Below are positions 55,935 through 64,000 of a stretch of 64,000 bases of DNA, one piece after another (position 1 is the stretch's first letter; every line of letters starts with the position of its first letter). Below the pieces are notes generated by a model that worked only from the letters and a program-made list of their open reading frames with translations, had not been told where the DNA came from and did not search any database. Origin of the DNA: Kozakia baliensis (GTDB lineage: Bacteria; Pseudomonadota; Alphaproteobacteria; Acetobacterales; Acetobacteraceae). The stretch is taken from the NCBI RefSeq assembly GCF_001787335.1, contig NZ_CP014674.1:2819001-2883000 (forward strand), given 5' to 3'. The position numbers were made by a program, and so were the translations under genes.

Positions 55935-56915
55935 ATGTTCCTTGCCCGCCCTGCCGGTCAGCCTGCTCGTGAAGTCATCAGCGCCGCCGATATGACTGGC
56001 GCAGCGTGGCTCGACCTGCTGCGCCCGACCAAAGAAGAAATTGCTTTGGCGGAGAAGCTGACGGGGCTGAAGATGCCACGGCGAGAGGATTTGGAAGAAA
56101 TCGAAAGTTCTTCCCGCCATTATAAATTGGGCGAAGTGATCTATCTCTCCACGCCTTTGGTGCGCCGCGATGAAGAAGACGTCACGGCGTTTCCTGTCGG
56201 CTTGGTGCTATCGGACACGTTGCTGATCACAGTGCGTTACTCCGATTATATGGCGTTCGACACGATGGGACGGGATTTGGCGAGCCGTGATCTAGACATG
56301 CCAAATCCGGATTCCAGCGAGTTGGCGCTGATGTTGCTGGAGGCGATGGTTAACCGATTGGCGGATGTGCTGGAGGCTTTGGGGCGCTCGTTGGATCAGG
56401 TGTCGCGTCGCGTATTCGCGGCGGATACGCCCAGGCGGCGCGTCAGAGCCGCCGAGATGTTACGCCAGACTTTGCGTGAACTGGGTAAGAACGGCGATAT
56501 GGCGTCCTCGGTGCGGGACAGCCTGTTGGGCGTCGATCGGATCGGCATCTTTCTTGGAGATAACGGGCACTACCAATCCAACATGCCGTTGCAATTACGG
56601 CTGAAGATCGTCGGGCGAGACGTGGCTTCTTTGAATGACTTCGTCGCGCAGACGGTCAATAAAATTCAGTTTCTGTTGGATGCGACGCTAGGCTTCATCA
56701 GCATCGAACAGAATGACGGCATGAAATTGCTGACGGTGGTGAGTTTTGTCGGTATCGCGCCGACGCTGATTGCCGGTATTTATGGAATGAATTTCAAGAA
56801 TATACCGGAACTAGGATGGCAGAACGGCTATTATTATAGTTTGGCACTGATGGCGTTTTCGATGTTCGTACCGTTAGTGTGGTTTTGGCAACGAGGATGG
56901 TTCGGGGACCGATGA
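55935..56915 (+). CDS. CorA-like magnesium/divalent cation transporter
   Basis: A 326-residue CorA-family channel: large cytoplasmic domain, then two C-terminal helices with the GMN selectivity motif in [14 protein letters not shown]. The second helix ends [13 protein letters not shown] 55935 follows GGAGAGAAGA; the TTG at 55923 is the alternative. The downstream gene starts inside its stop (ATGA). Magnesium is the usual substrate; other divalent metals cannot be excluded. Confidence 0.88.
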   Translation: MFLARPAGQPAREVISAADMTGAAWLDLLRPTKEEIALAEKLTGLKMPRREDLEEIESSSRHYKLGEVIYLSTPLVRRDEEDVTAFPVGLVLSDTLLITVRYSDYMAFDTMGRDLASRDLDMPNPDSSELALMLLEAMVNRLADVLEALGRSLDQVSRRVFAADTPRRRVRAAEMLRQTLRELGKNGDMASSVRDSLLGVDRIGIFLGDNGHYQSNMPLQLRLKIVGRDVASLNDFVAQTVNKIQFLLDATLGFISIEQNDGMKLLTVVSFVGIAPTLIAGIYGMNFKNIPELGWQNGYYYSLALMAFSMFVPLVWFWQRGWFGDR

Positions 56916-57463
56916 AAATAAGTTCAATAAATGCTCGGGTTCGCGTCATTTTCAATCGTTCCTTTGTCGGCGCTTTGGTAGCGATGCCTCTGGCCGCTTT
57001 CGCCGCGCCGATGCCGCAAACCGTGGCACCGCAGCAGGTCGTGAATCGGCTGGTTCAGGAACCTTGGCGCTTCGAAGGAACCAGCGAGCAAGCGGCGTCC
57101 CTCGGGCAGGTCATGCTTTATCAAGGACGCAAACCGGCTCGGCTTTTGATCGGCTTTCACACGGAAGGGCGGCGCATCGAAGGTGAACTGGCGGCGCTCG
57201 ATGCCGATAACCGCCCGATGGGGATCGCGCCGCTGACGGGCGTATTGCAGGAAGCGGGTGATCCGGCGGTAAGGCCAGTAGCATGCGATTTGCGGGTGGC
57301 GATGAAGACGACGCTCGATCTGCAAGGCGTTTGCGGCAAAGAAATGCTGGCTGGGCATTTCCACGTGCGGGAAAAGACATTGCCTTCCATGCTGATCGCC
57401 GTGGGTTGGGCGAGTCCGCCCTTGATAGCGGGAGATTATTGGCTGACGCCTTGGCGCAATTGA
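56912..57463 (+). CDS. Secreted protein of unknown function, 183 aa
   Basis: Not recognised. Signal peptide region [19 protein letters not shown] with AFAAP as likely cleavage zone, then a mature domain of about 140 residues with two Cys (VACDLRVAMK, LQGVCGKEM) and a beta-rich pattern (RFEGTSEQAASLGQVMLYQG, LLIGFHTEGRRIEGELAALD). The start overlaps the corA stop as ATGA. Probably translated with corA; no functional clue beyond that. Confidence 0.7.
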   Translation: MKISSINARVRVIFNRSFVGALVAMPLAAFAAPMPQTVAPQQVVNRLVQEPWRFEGTSEQAASLGQVMLYQGRKPARLLIGFHTEGRRIEGELAALDADNRPMGIAPLTGVLQEAGDPAVRPVACDLRVAMKTTLDLQGVCGKEMLAGHFHVREKTLPSMLIAVGWASPPLIAGDYWLTPWRN

Positions 57464-57482
57464 CCGAAACCGCGCATCGGAC

Positions 57483-57511
57483 TTGACAATTTTCGCGGCG
57501 CTCCATTAGAG
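57483..57511 (+). promoter_or_regulatory. Candidate rho promoter
   Basis: TTGACA at 57483-57488 is a perfect -35; a weak -10 (TTAGAG, 57506-57511) follows after 17 bases. About 190 bases upstream of the rho start, leaving room for a leader. Seen in sequence only. Confidence 0.4.
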
Positions 57512-57622
57512 TGTCGCGCATCGCTAGCGGCTTTCTACCGCTTAGTTCTCCACATGATACCTTCCTATCGCCGTCGCTGCTTCTATGCGTTTTCGTACGC
57601 TGTCTAGCAGGACGAGATTTCC

Positions 57623-57682
57623 ATGACCGATCGGTTGCTGCGGGCGTGTCTATTAACATGCCGAAGCCAGCGCCCTTATTAG
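57623..57682 (+). CDS. Possible leader peptide upstream of rho, 19 aa
   Basis: An ATG at 57623 preceded by AGGACGAG at about 10 bases opens a 19-codon frame (MTDRLLRACLLTCRSQRPY) ending TAG at 57680-57682, 18 bases before rho. It lies in a leader of about 190 bases. Rho genes are commonly autoregulated through their leaders, and E. coli rho has a leader peptide, though its sequence is unrelated to this one. No hairpin or terminator was identified in the leader. Confidence 0.35.
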   Translation: MTDRLLRACLLTCRSQRPY

Positions 57683-57700
57683 CCCACTAAGGCGCCATTC

Positions 57701-58990
57701 ATGCATCTTGCTGAACTCAAAAAAAAATCTCCGGCTGATCTGCTCGCTTATGCGGAAGAGCTGCAGATCGAAAATGCCTCGTCCATGCGCAAACAGGACA
57801 TCATGTTTGCCATTCTCAAGACGCTGGCGGAAAACGATCAGGCTATCTACGGCGAAGGCACGTTAGAAATCCTGCCAGACGGCTTCGGGTTCCTTCGCTC
57901 TCCGGAAGCGAATTATCTCCCCGGACCGGACGATATCTATATTTCCCCCGCCCAGGTGCGCCGTTTTGGCCTGCGCCCCGGCGATACGGTTGAGGGGCAA
58001 ATTCGCGCCCCGCGTGATGGAGAGCGCTACTTCTCCCTTCTCAAAGTCAATTCGATTAATTTCGAAGCGCCGGATTCCGTCCGCCAGCGCATCAATTTCG
58101 ACAATCTGACGCCACTTTACCCTGAGCGCCGCTTGAAGATGGAAGTGGAGCAAACGGCTCCTGCCGAGCCGCCGGGGAAGGGCAAGAAAGACCAGCGCGA
58201 CTATACGCCGCGCGTGATCGATCTCGTGGCGCCGATCGGCATGGGCCAGCGTGCGCTGATCGTGGCGCCGCCGCGCACGGGTAAGACGGTGATGCTGCAA
58301 AGCATCGCGTCATCGATCTCGGCCAACCATCCCGAAGTTTTCCTTATCGTTCTGCTGATTGACGAGCGACCCGAGGAAGTGACCGACATGGCGCGTTCGG
58401 TGCGTGGCGAAGTGGTTTCCTCCACCTTCGACGAACCGGCGACCCGTCATGTGCAAGTGACGGAAATGGTGCTGGAAAAGGCCAAGCGCCTTGTCGAGCA
58501 CAAACGCGATGTCGTTATCCTGCTGGATTCGATCACGCGTTTGGCGCGCGCCTACAACACGGTCGTGCCGTCGTCGGGCAAGGTGTTGACGGGTGGTGTG
58601 GACGCTAATGCATTGCAGCGTCCTAAGCGCTTCTTCGGTGCGGCGCGTAACATCGAGGAAGGTGGATCGTTGACGATCATCGCCACGGCCTTGATCGACA
58701 CGGGCAGCCGCATGGACGAAGTGATTTTCGAAGAGTTCAAGGGCACCGGCAACTCCGAACTGATCCTCGACCGTAAGCTGGCCGACAAGCGTACCTTCCC
58801 GGCGATCGACATCACTAAGTCCGGCACGCGTAAGGAAGAGCTGCTGGTGGATCGTGCATCTCTGTCGAAGATGTGGGTGCTGCGTCGTATCCTTGCGCCG
58901 ATGGGCACGATGGATGCGATGGACTTCCTGTTGGACAAGCTGAAATACAGCAAATCCAATCAGGATTTCTTCGATGCGATGAACAACTAA
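57701..58990 (+). CDS. rho: Transcription termination factor Rho
   Basis: Hexameric RNA-dependent ATPase that ends transcripts. The 429-residue protein has the N-terminal RNA-binding cold-shock-like domain ([22 protein letters not shown], with [13 protein letters not shown]), Walker A in [13 protein letters not shown], Walker B in [14 protein letters not shown] and the Q-loop/R-loop in [20 protein letters not shown]. Full length. A leader with a possible small peptide precedes it and a strong terminator follows. Confidence 0.97.
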   Translation: MHLAELKKKSPADLLAYAEELQIENASSMRKQDIMFAILKTLAENDQAIYGEGTLEILPDGFGFLRSPEANYLPGPDDIYISPAQVRRFGLRPGDTVEGQIRAPRDGERYFSLLKVNSINFEAPDSVRQRINFDNLTPLYPERRLKMEVEQTAPAEPPGKGKKDQRDYTPRVIDLVAPIGMGQRALIVAPPRTGKTVMLQSIASSISANHPEVFLIVLLIDERPEEVTDMARSVRGEVVSSTFDEPATRHVQVTEMVLEKAKRLVEHKRDVVILLDSITRLARAYNTVVPSSGKVLTGGVDANALQRPKRFFGAARNIEEGGSLTIIATALIDTGSRMDEVIFEEFKGTGNSELILDRKLADKRTFPAIDITKSGTRKEELLVDRASLSKMWVLRRILAPMGTMDAMDFLLDKLKYSKSNQDFFDAMNN

Positions 58991-59012
58991 GCATTCTCAG
59001 CGTCGAGCAAAG

Positions 59013-59051
59013 AAAAGGGCATCTTCCAACATTTGGAAGAGGCCCTTTTTC
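59013..59051. terminator. Bidirectional terminator after rho
   Basis: Long stem AAAAGGGC, a mismatch, TCTTCC with the complementary GGAAGA, mismatch, GCCCTTTTT, and a short loop. The A/T-runs on both sides allow use by rho (+) and by the converging ogt gene (-). Confidence 0.88.
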
Positions 59052-59054
59052 GTT

Positions 59055-59507
59055 TCAGGCTTCGTGGCGCTGCTGTTCGAGCCCAAGCAAGAATTCTTTG
59101 TCGTCCAACCCGCCTTCGCCGGAATATCCACCCAAGCCGCGGCTGCCCAAAACACGATGGCAGGGAATGAGAATAGGGATGGGGTTGGTGGCCATGGCGC
59201 CGCCGATCGAACGGGCGGACCCACCGGCGATTTCCGCAAGTTTCTTATAGTTTGTCGTGCTGCCATACGGTATGTCACGCAGCGCGGACCAGACGCGTTG
59301 CCGATATGCTGTGCCGAAAGGCGCGAGCGGGAGGTCGAAATTCTCCGCCTCGCCATCGAAATAGCGCTCCAACATATCGCGCGCGCGAACGAGAAGCGGC
59401 GTTTCGGACTGATCGCGGCCCCAGCCCCAATCCAGCGCGACGATGGCACCTTCATCTTCGCTGAGCGTGAGGGGGCCAAGGGGAGAATGAAGAGAAAGTT
59501 GCGACAT
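59055..59507 (-). CDS. ogt: Methylated-DNA-[protein]-cysteine S-methyltransferase
   Basis: DNA-repair suicide enzyme taking O6-methyl groups from guanine onto its own Cys. The 150-residue protein has the active site PCHRV in [11 protein letters not shown] and the DNA-binding HTH with Arg finger in [23 protein letters not shown]. Short N-domain. It converges on rho at a shared terminator and diverges from mnmE with a 20-base gap. Confidence 0.93.
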   Translation of the reverse strand: MSQLSLHSPLGPLTLSEDEGAIVALDWGWGRDQSETPLLVRARDMLERYFDGEAENFDLPLAPFGTAYRQRVWSALRDIPYGSTTNYKKLAEIAGGSARSIGGAMATNPIPILIPCHRVLGSRGLGGYSGEGGLDDKEFLLGLEQQRHEA

Positions 59508-59527
59508 GGCGAGAGTATATAGCTAAG

Positions 59528-60823
59528 ATGAATATCGCCCCCAACCTTAATCGTGATGGCTCGACAATCTTCGCCTTGGCCACGGGCTTGAGCCGTGCGG
59601 CCATTGCGATCATGCGGGTGAGCGGCCCGGATTCCGCACGTCTTCTGACGGCGTTGTGCGGAAAACTGCCTGCGCCGCGTTATGCCAGTTTACGTGCATT
59701 GCGCCACGATGGTGAGAAGCTGGACGATGCCGTTGTGCTTTGGCTGCCAGGCCCGCGTTCCTATACGGGGGAGGACGGTTTCGAACTCCATCTTCATGCG
59801 GGCCAAGCGATTATCGATGGCGTGGCGTGGGCGTTGACTGCGCTCGGTGCGCGCCCTGCCGAGCCGGGAGAATTCACCAAGCGGGCCGTGCAAGCCGGGC
59901 GGATCGACCTGCTGCAAGCGGAAGCGATTGCGGATCTGGTGGAGGCGGAGAGCGCGGCCCAACGGCGGCAGGCGCTTCAACAGGCGGATGGCGCTTTGAG
60001 CCGCCTTTACGAAGACTGGGCCGAACGGTTGCGCCGCACTTTGGCGCAGCAGGAAGCGCTGATCGATTTCCCGGATGAGACGTTGCCGGATGCTGTTGAA
60101 GCTGGGCTATTGCGCGAGATCGATTCGTTGGCTTCGGAGATGCGCGCGCATTTGCAAAATCATCGAGGCGAGTTGGTGCGGCGCGGGTTGACGATTGTTA
60201 TTGCGGGTGCGCCCAACGTCGGGAAATCGAGCCTGCTGAATAAATTATCCGGCTATGATGCGGCGATCGTTACCCATCGGGCGGGAACGACGCGAGACGC
60301 CATTGCCGTGGATTGGGTGTTGGACGGGATCAAGCTTCGTTTGGTGGATACGGCGGGCTTGCGTGAAACCGAGGATGAGATCGAAGCAGAGGGCATCCGT
60401 CGCGCGATGTTTCACGTGGAACAAGCCGACATTATCATCCATTTATTCGTGGGAGAGGCGCCGGATTTGTTGCGGGACGATGCGCTGCTCGTTTGCAACA
60501 AGGCAGACCTCGCATCTCCGCCGCCGGATGTGCTAGGGATTAGCGCCGCAACAGGCGAAGGGTTTGACGCACTTTTTGCCGCACTTCGCAAGCGGGTGGC
60601 GAGGTTAACGCAAGGCGAGGCCGTTCCTCTCACAAGGGCGCGCCATCGTGCTGGTATTGAAGAAGCTTCGGCCCACCTTCGTAACGCTCTCGATGGAGAT
60701 TGGGAGGAACTGCGTGGTGAGGAATTGCGATTGGCGATGCGCGCCTTGGGACGTCTGACAGGGCAGGTCGATGTCGAGTCTTTGCTCGATGTGGTGTTTG
60801 GTCAATTTTGTATTGGGAAGTGA
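59528..60823 (+). CDS. mnmE: tRNA modification GTPase MnmE
   Basis: Works with MnmG to add the cmnm5/nm5 group to U34 of several tRNAs. The 431-residue protein has the N-terminal folate-binding domain ([20 protein letters not shown]), the helical domain, a G domain inserted in it with G1 [13 protein letters not shown]3 VDTAGLRE, G4 CNKADL, and the C-terminal catalytic CIGK. mnmG follows by 9 bases. A parS-like site is embedded in its coding sequence at 60408-60423. Confidence 0.95.
   Translation: MNIAPNLNRDGSTIFALATGLSRAAIAIMRVSGPDSARLLTALCGKLPAPRYASLRALRHDGEKLDDAVVLWLPGPRSYTGEDGFELHLHAGQAIIDGVAWALTALGARPAEPGEFTKRAVQAGRIDLLQAEAIADLVEAESAAQRRQALQQADGALSRLYEDWAERLRRTLAQQEALIDFPDETLPDAVEAGLLREIDSLASEMRAHLQNHRGELVRRGLTIVIAGAPNVGKSSLLNKLSGYDAAIVTHRAGTTRDAIAVDWVLDGIKLRLVDTAGLRETEDEIEAEGIRRAMFHVEQADIIIHLFVGEAPDLLRDDALLVCNKADLASPPPDVLGISAATGEGFDALFAALRKRVARLTQGEAVPLTRARHRAGIEEASAHLRNALDGDWEELRGEELRLAMRALGRLTGQVDVESLLDVVFGQFCIGK
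60408..60423. promoter_or_regulatory. parS-like ParB binding site in mnmE
   Basis: TGTTTCACGTGGAACA matches the bacterial parS consensus TGTTNCACGTGRAACA, being an accepted variant and symmetric except for one pair. It encodes residues FHVEQ within the mnmE reading frame. Situated about 2.8 kb before parA, which is typical for alphaproteobacterial parS sites near the origin. Confidence 0.8.
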
Positions 60824-60832
60824 GGCATAGCC

Positions 60833-62689
60833 TTGAGCGAATATGATGTCATCGTGATTGGCGGGGGGCATGCGGGTTGTGAGGCGGCGGCAGCCTCGGC
60901 ACGCTGCGGTGCGCGCACGTTACTCCTGACGCAAAATCTGGCGACCATTGGCGCGATGTCCTGCAACCCAGCGATCGGTGGAATTGGGAAAGGGCATCTC
61001 GTTCGGGAAATCGATGCGTTCGATGGCTTGATGGGTGTGGCTGCCGACCGTGCCGGAATCCACTTCAAATTGCTGAACCGCTCCAAGGGGCCTGCCGTTC
61101 ATGGTCCCCGTGCGCAAGCCGACCGCTCTCTCTATCGTGCCGCGATTCAAGAACTTCTGGCGCAAACACCGAACCTAACCTGCCAGGAAGGAGAGGTGAC
61201 GGATCTGCTTCTCGATGGCGATCGGGTATGTGGTGTCATATGCGGCGATCAGGATGAAATTCGCGCGGGCGCTGTGGTGCTGACCAGCGGCACGTTTCTC
61301 CGGGGCGTGATCCATATTGGACATGCGCAGGAGGAAGCGGGGCGTATCGGAGAGCGGCCGGCGGCCAAGTTGGGGCGTCGGCTGGAAGCGCTCGGGCTTC
61401 GCATGGGACGGTTGAAAACGGGAACGCCGGCAAGATTGTTACGAAATAGCATCGATTGGGACGCGTTGGCGGAAGATCGTGGCGATGCCGTGCCGGAGCC
61501 ATTTAGCCGTTTGACGGACCGGATCGAAAACCCGCAATTATCCTGCCGCATCACGACGACAACGCCTGCGACACACCAAGTCATTCTCGATAATCTATCG
61601 CAATCGGCAATGTATGGCGGGGCGATTTCGGGGCGGGGGCCGCGTTATTGCCCTTCCATTGAAGACAAGGTTGTGCGTTTCGGTGAACGCGATGGGCACC
61701 AGATTTTTCTGGAGCCGGAAGCATTGCCGGGCAATCCAGGCGGCGAACTTGTCTATCCCAACGGAATTTCTACCAGCTTGCCAGCGGACGTGCAGGCGAA
61801 AATGATGGCGACTATTCCGGGCTTGGAGCGCGCGACCATCGTGACGCCAGGCTATGCGGTGGAATATGATTATGTCGATCCACGAGAGCTATGGCCGTCC
61901 TTGGCGTTGAAAGCGCTCCCGGGGCTCTACCTTGCCGGGCAGATCAATGGCACGACCGGATATGAAGAGGCGGGCGCGCAGGGCCTGCTGGCCGGAATTA
62001 ACGCGGCTCGTTTTGTTGGCGGTCAGGAGCCGCTTATTTTGGAGCGGAGCGAAGCCTATCTGGGCGTGATGATCGATGATCTGACGTTACATGGCATCAG
62101 CGAGCCCTATCGCATGTTTACGTCGCGGGCGGAGTATCGCCTGACATTGCGTGCGGATAATGCGGATTTGCGTCTGACGCCGCGTGCCTTGGCAGTCGGT
62201 TGTGTTGGAGGGGAGCGTCAAGCGAAATTCCAAGGTGAAGTTGCTGCTATCGAGAGCGCCATGCGGCAAGCCGCCGAACCGAACTTCGTGCCAAATACGC
62301 TGCGCGAGGCGGGCATGAACGTTGCGCTCGATGGTCGGCGACGCAGCTTGTTGGATGTTTTGGCAAGCAGAGCGGAAGGAAACGTCATAGGGCGTCTCGC
62401 ACCGTGGTTCACCGAATTGAACGAACGGGTTCAGCGGCATGTCGAAACGGAGGCGCGTTACGGCGGTTATTTGCTGCGCCAAGCTCGCGAGATTCGGCAG
62501 TTGGAAAGCGAAGCGCAAATGATGCTCGCGCCCGATCTGGATTATAAGAAAATCGGGGGCTTGAGCACGGAGATGCAGGAACGTCTTTCACGGGCGCGCC
62601 CAGTGAATTTTGCGGCTGCCCAGCGCGTGCCTGGCGTGACGCCTGCGGCGTTGGTGGCTCTGCTTGCCCATTTGAAATGCGCGGCATGA
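60833..62689 (+). CDS. mnmG: tRNA uridine-5-carboxymethylaminomethyl modification enzyme
   Basis: FAD-dependent partner of MnmE, 618 residues. The FAD motif [19 protein letters not shown] is at the N-terminus; the conserved [19 protein letters not shown] and [21 protein letters not shown] follow, and the C-terminal helical domain binds MnmE/tRNA. Start is TTG at 60833, with GAGG eight bases upstream. rsmG starts inside its stop (ATGA). Confidence 0.95.
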   Translation: MSEYDVIVIGGGHAGCEAAAASARCGARTLLLTQNLATIGAMSCNPAIGGIGKGHLVREIDAFDGLMGVAADRAGIHFKLLNRSKGPAVHGPRAQADRSLYRAAIQELLAQTPNLTCQEGEVTDLLLDGDRVCGVICGDQDEIRAGAVVLTSGTFLRGVIHIGHAQEEAGRIGERPAAKLGRRLEALGLRMGRLKTGTPARLLRNSIDWDALAEDRGDAVPEPFSRLTDRIENPQLSCRITTTTPATHQVILDNLSQSAMYGGAISGRGPRYCPSIEDKVVRFGERDGHQIFLEPEALPGNPGGELVYPNGISTSLPADVQAKMMATIPGLERATIVTPGYAVEYDYVDPRELWPSLALKALPGLYLAGQINGTTGYEEAGAQGLLAGINAARFVGGQEPLILERSEAYLGVMIDDLTLHGISEPYRMFTSRAEYRLTLRADNADLRLTPRALAVGCVGGERQAKFQGEVAAIESAMRQAAEPNFVPNTLREAGMNVALDGRRRSLLDVLASRAEGNVIGRLAPWFTELNERVQRHVETEARYGGYLLRQAREIRQLESEAQMMLAPDLDYKKIGGLSTEMQERLSRARPVNFAAAQRVPGVTPAALVALLAHLKCAA

Positions 62690-63270
62690 CAGAGGTTTCA
62701 CGTGAAACGCGAGAACGGTTGCAAGTTTTCGCCGATCTTCTGACGAAGTGGAACGCGCGGATCAACCTCATTAGCCCGCGTGATCTGCCTCAACTTTGGC
62801 CGCGTCATATCGAGGATTCTCTCCGTTTGGTGCCGTTTATTCCCAAAGGCGAGAGGCTGATCGATCTTGGATCGGGCGGCGGCTTCCCCGGCCTCATTTT
62901 GGGCATTGCGGCGGAGGCGAAGGTCGTGCTGATTGAATCCGATCAACGCAAAGCGGCTTTCTTGCGTGAAGCAGCACGACAATGCGGTGTCGAGGCGCAG
63001 GTGATGGCCATGCGGATCGAAGCCGCCAAGCCGGAGCCAGCAAAATTCGTGACGGCGCGCGCCTTGGCGCCGTTAACGCAATTGCTAGCCTGGGCGCAGC
63101 CTTTGTTGCAGCCAGACGGTGTTGCCCTGTTTTTGAAGGGTAAAAATCTCCCTGCCGAGTTGACCGAAGCGCAATGCTTTTGGCACATGACACACAGAAT
63201 TCTGAATGACCCTCGCGCTGCTTCAGACGGCGCTATTATTGAGATAAGCGGTATCAAGCGTGTCGAATAA
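62686..63270 (+). CDS. rsmG: 16S rRNA (guanine527-N7)-methyltransferase
   Basis: Methylates G527 of 16S rRNA using S-adenosylmethionine; loss can give low-level streptomycin resistance in other bacteria. The 194-residue protein has the Rossmann SAM motif [15 protein letters not shown] and the conserved RPRHIEDS-type [15 protein letters not shown] 62686 overlaps the mnmG stop; 62677 is also in frame. A parS-like site lies in its first codons. parA follows with overlap. Confidence 0.93.
   Translation: MTEVSRETRERLQVFADLLTKWNARINLISPRDLPQLWPRHIEDSLRLVPFIPKGERLIDLGSGGGFPGLILGIAAEAKVVLIESDQRKAAFLREAARQCGVEAQVMAMRIEAAKPEPAKFVTARALAPLTQLLAWAQPLLQPDGVALFLKGKNLPAELTEAQCFWHMTHRILNDPRAASDGAIIEISGIKRVE
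62695..62708. promoter_or_regulatory. parS-like ParB binding site in rsmG
   Basis: GTTTCACGTGAAAC is a perfect 14-bp palindrome equal to the core of the parS consensus. It begins ten bases into rsmG and encodes part of VSRET. The flanks (G left, G right) lack the outer T/A of the 16-mer. Together with the site in mnmE it suggests a ParB loading zone upstream of parA. Confidence 0.85.
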
Positions 63271-64000
63271 CGACATGGGCAAGACAGCCCGAATTTTCGC
63301 CGTCACCAACCAAAAAGGTGGTGTGGGCAAGACGACAACGGCAATCAATCTGGCGGCGGCCCTTGCGGTCAAACGCAAGGTGCTACTGGTCGATCTGGAC
63401 CCGCAGGGGAATGCCTCCACGGGGCTTGGCGTCGGTTATGACGACCGCAAGACCGGTAGCTATGCCGCGTTGATGCAGGAAGCGCCACCGGAGAAACTAC
63501 CGCGCGCCACCGAGGTGGAAAATCTGGACATCATTGCCGCCGATACGGAACTTGCTGGAGCGGAAATCGAACTGATCGGCGATGAACGGCGGGAGTTCCG
63601 TCTGCGGGACACTTTGCGTGCGCTCGGCAAGTCTTACGACGTTATTCTGATTGATTGCCCGCCGAGCCTAGGTCTGCTGACGCTCAATGCGTTGGTGGCC
63701 GCTGACGGCGTTCTAGTGCCGCTGCAATGCGAATTTTTCGCTCTGGAAGGCATTAGTCAAATCGTGCGCACGGTGGAGCGTGTGCGTCGTGCATTCAATG
63801 CGGATCTGCATGTCGCAGGCATCGTGCTGACGATGTATGACAGGCGAAATAATCTTTCCGAATTAGTGGCGGCGGATGCGCGGAGCTTTTTCGGCGAGCA
63901 GGTGATGCAAACGCTCATCCCGCGTAATATCCGAATTTCGGAAGCGCAGAGCCATGGTTGCGCCGTGCTGCAATATGACCGGCGCAGCAGCGGGGCGCAG
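63260..64000 (+). CDS. parA: Chromosome-partitioning ATPase ParA (partial, runs off the window)
   Basis: Deviant Walker ATPase moving ParB-parS complexes during segregation. The frame reads 247 codons without a stop, to the last base of the window, about the family length (~260). Motifs: Walker A TNQKGGVGKTTTAINLA, LLVDLDPQGNAS, DVILIDCPPSLG and the C-terminal MQTLIPRNIRISEAQSHG. Start is GTG 63260, overlapping the rsmG stop, or ATG 63275. parB is expected next but lies outside. Confidence 0.9.
   Translation, partial: MSNNDMGKTARIFAVTNQKGGVGKTTTAINLAAALAVKRKVLLVDLDPQGNASTGLGVGYDDRKTGSYAALMQEAPPEKLPRATEVENLDIIAADTELAGAEIELIGDERREFRLRDTLRALGKSYDVILIDCPPSLGLLTLNALVAADGVLVPLQCEFFALEGISQIVRTVERVRRAFNADLHVAGIVLTMYDRRNNLSELVAADARSFFGEQVMQTLIPRNIRISEAQSHGCAVLQYDRRSSGAQ

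Overview
The window reads as a chromosomal segment of an alphaproteobacterium, most likely an acetic acid bacterium (Acetobacteraceae). Pointers are the moderately GC-rich coding sequence, a long-chain mannitol 2-dehydrogenase, two sugar-porter MFS transporters, a gluconolactonase-type protein, Tat-dependent glucan synthesis and the order rho / mnmE-mnmG-rsmG-parA, which in this class lies near the replication origin. Genus and species cannot be fixed from the sequence alone.

Layout. 1-39,900 is ordinary core DNA: signal peptidase; an MFS transporter; a Zur-controlled zinc importer (znuABC, divergent zur, a palindromic operator between them); an asparaginase / sugar transporter / FNT channel run; folC-accD; tRNA-Thr; aldehyde dehydrogenase; mrp with an overlapping small lipoprotein; an envelope stretch with opgC, a DegP-type protease, a FUSC protein, mannitol dehydrogenase, opgD/G and opgH; oligopeptidase B; ribosomal protein bL36; priA and xerC; amtB-glnK; a UbiH-type hydroxylase with cysE; and rlmB next to tRNA-Tyr.

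39,993-50,066 is an accessory island beginning at the 3' end of tRNA-Tyr. It opens with the first 37 codons of a tyrosine integrase, cut by insertion sequences. Then come a nested IS5 + IS481 pair, a Tat-exported class A beta-lactamase, two small genes, a second IS481-family element split by an IS110/IS1111-family element, an IS5 remnant, an AT-rich beta-helix gene fragment, a decayed IS903-like element and a truncated flavin monooxygenase. Both IS481 elements sit in CTAG, and each transposase takes its stop codon from that target site. The IS1111-type element has subterminal repeats and a non-coding flank that could encode a bridge/seek RNA.

50,200-64,000 returns to core DNA: a lipoprotein, an SMP-30 protein, an acyltransferase, HdeD, trpBA, a CorA-type transporter, rho with a possible leader peptide, ogt, and mnmE-mnmG-rsmG-parA. 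Two parS-like ParB sites are embedded in the coding sequence of mnmE and rsmG, and parA runs off the end of the window.
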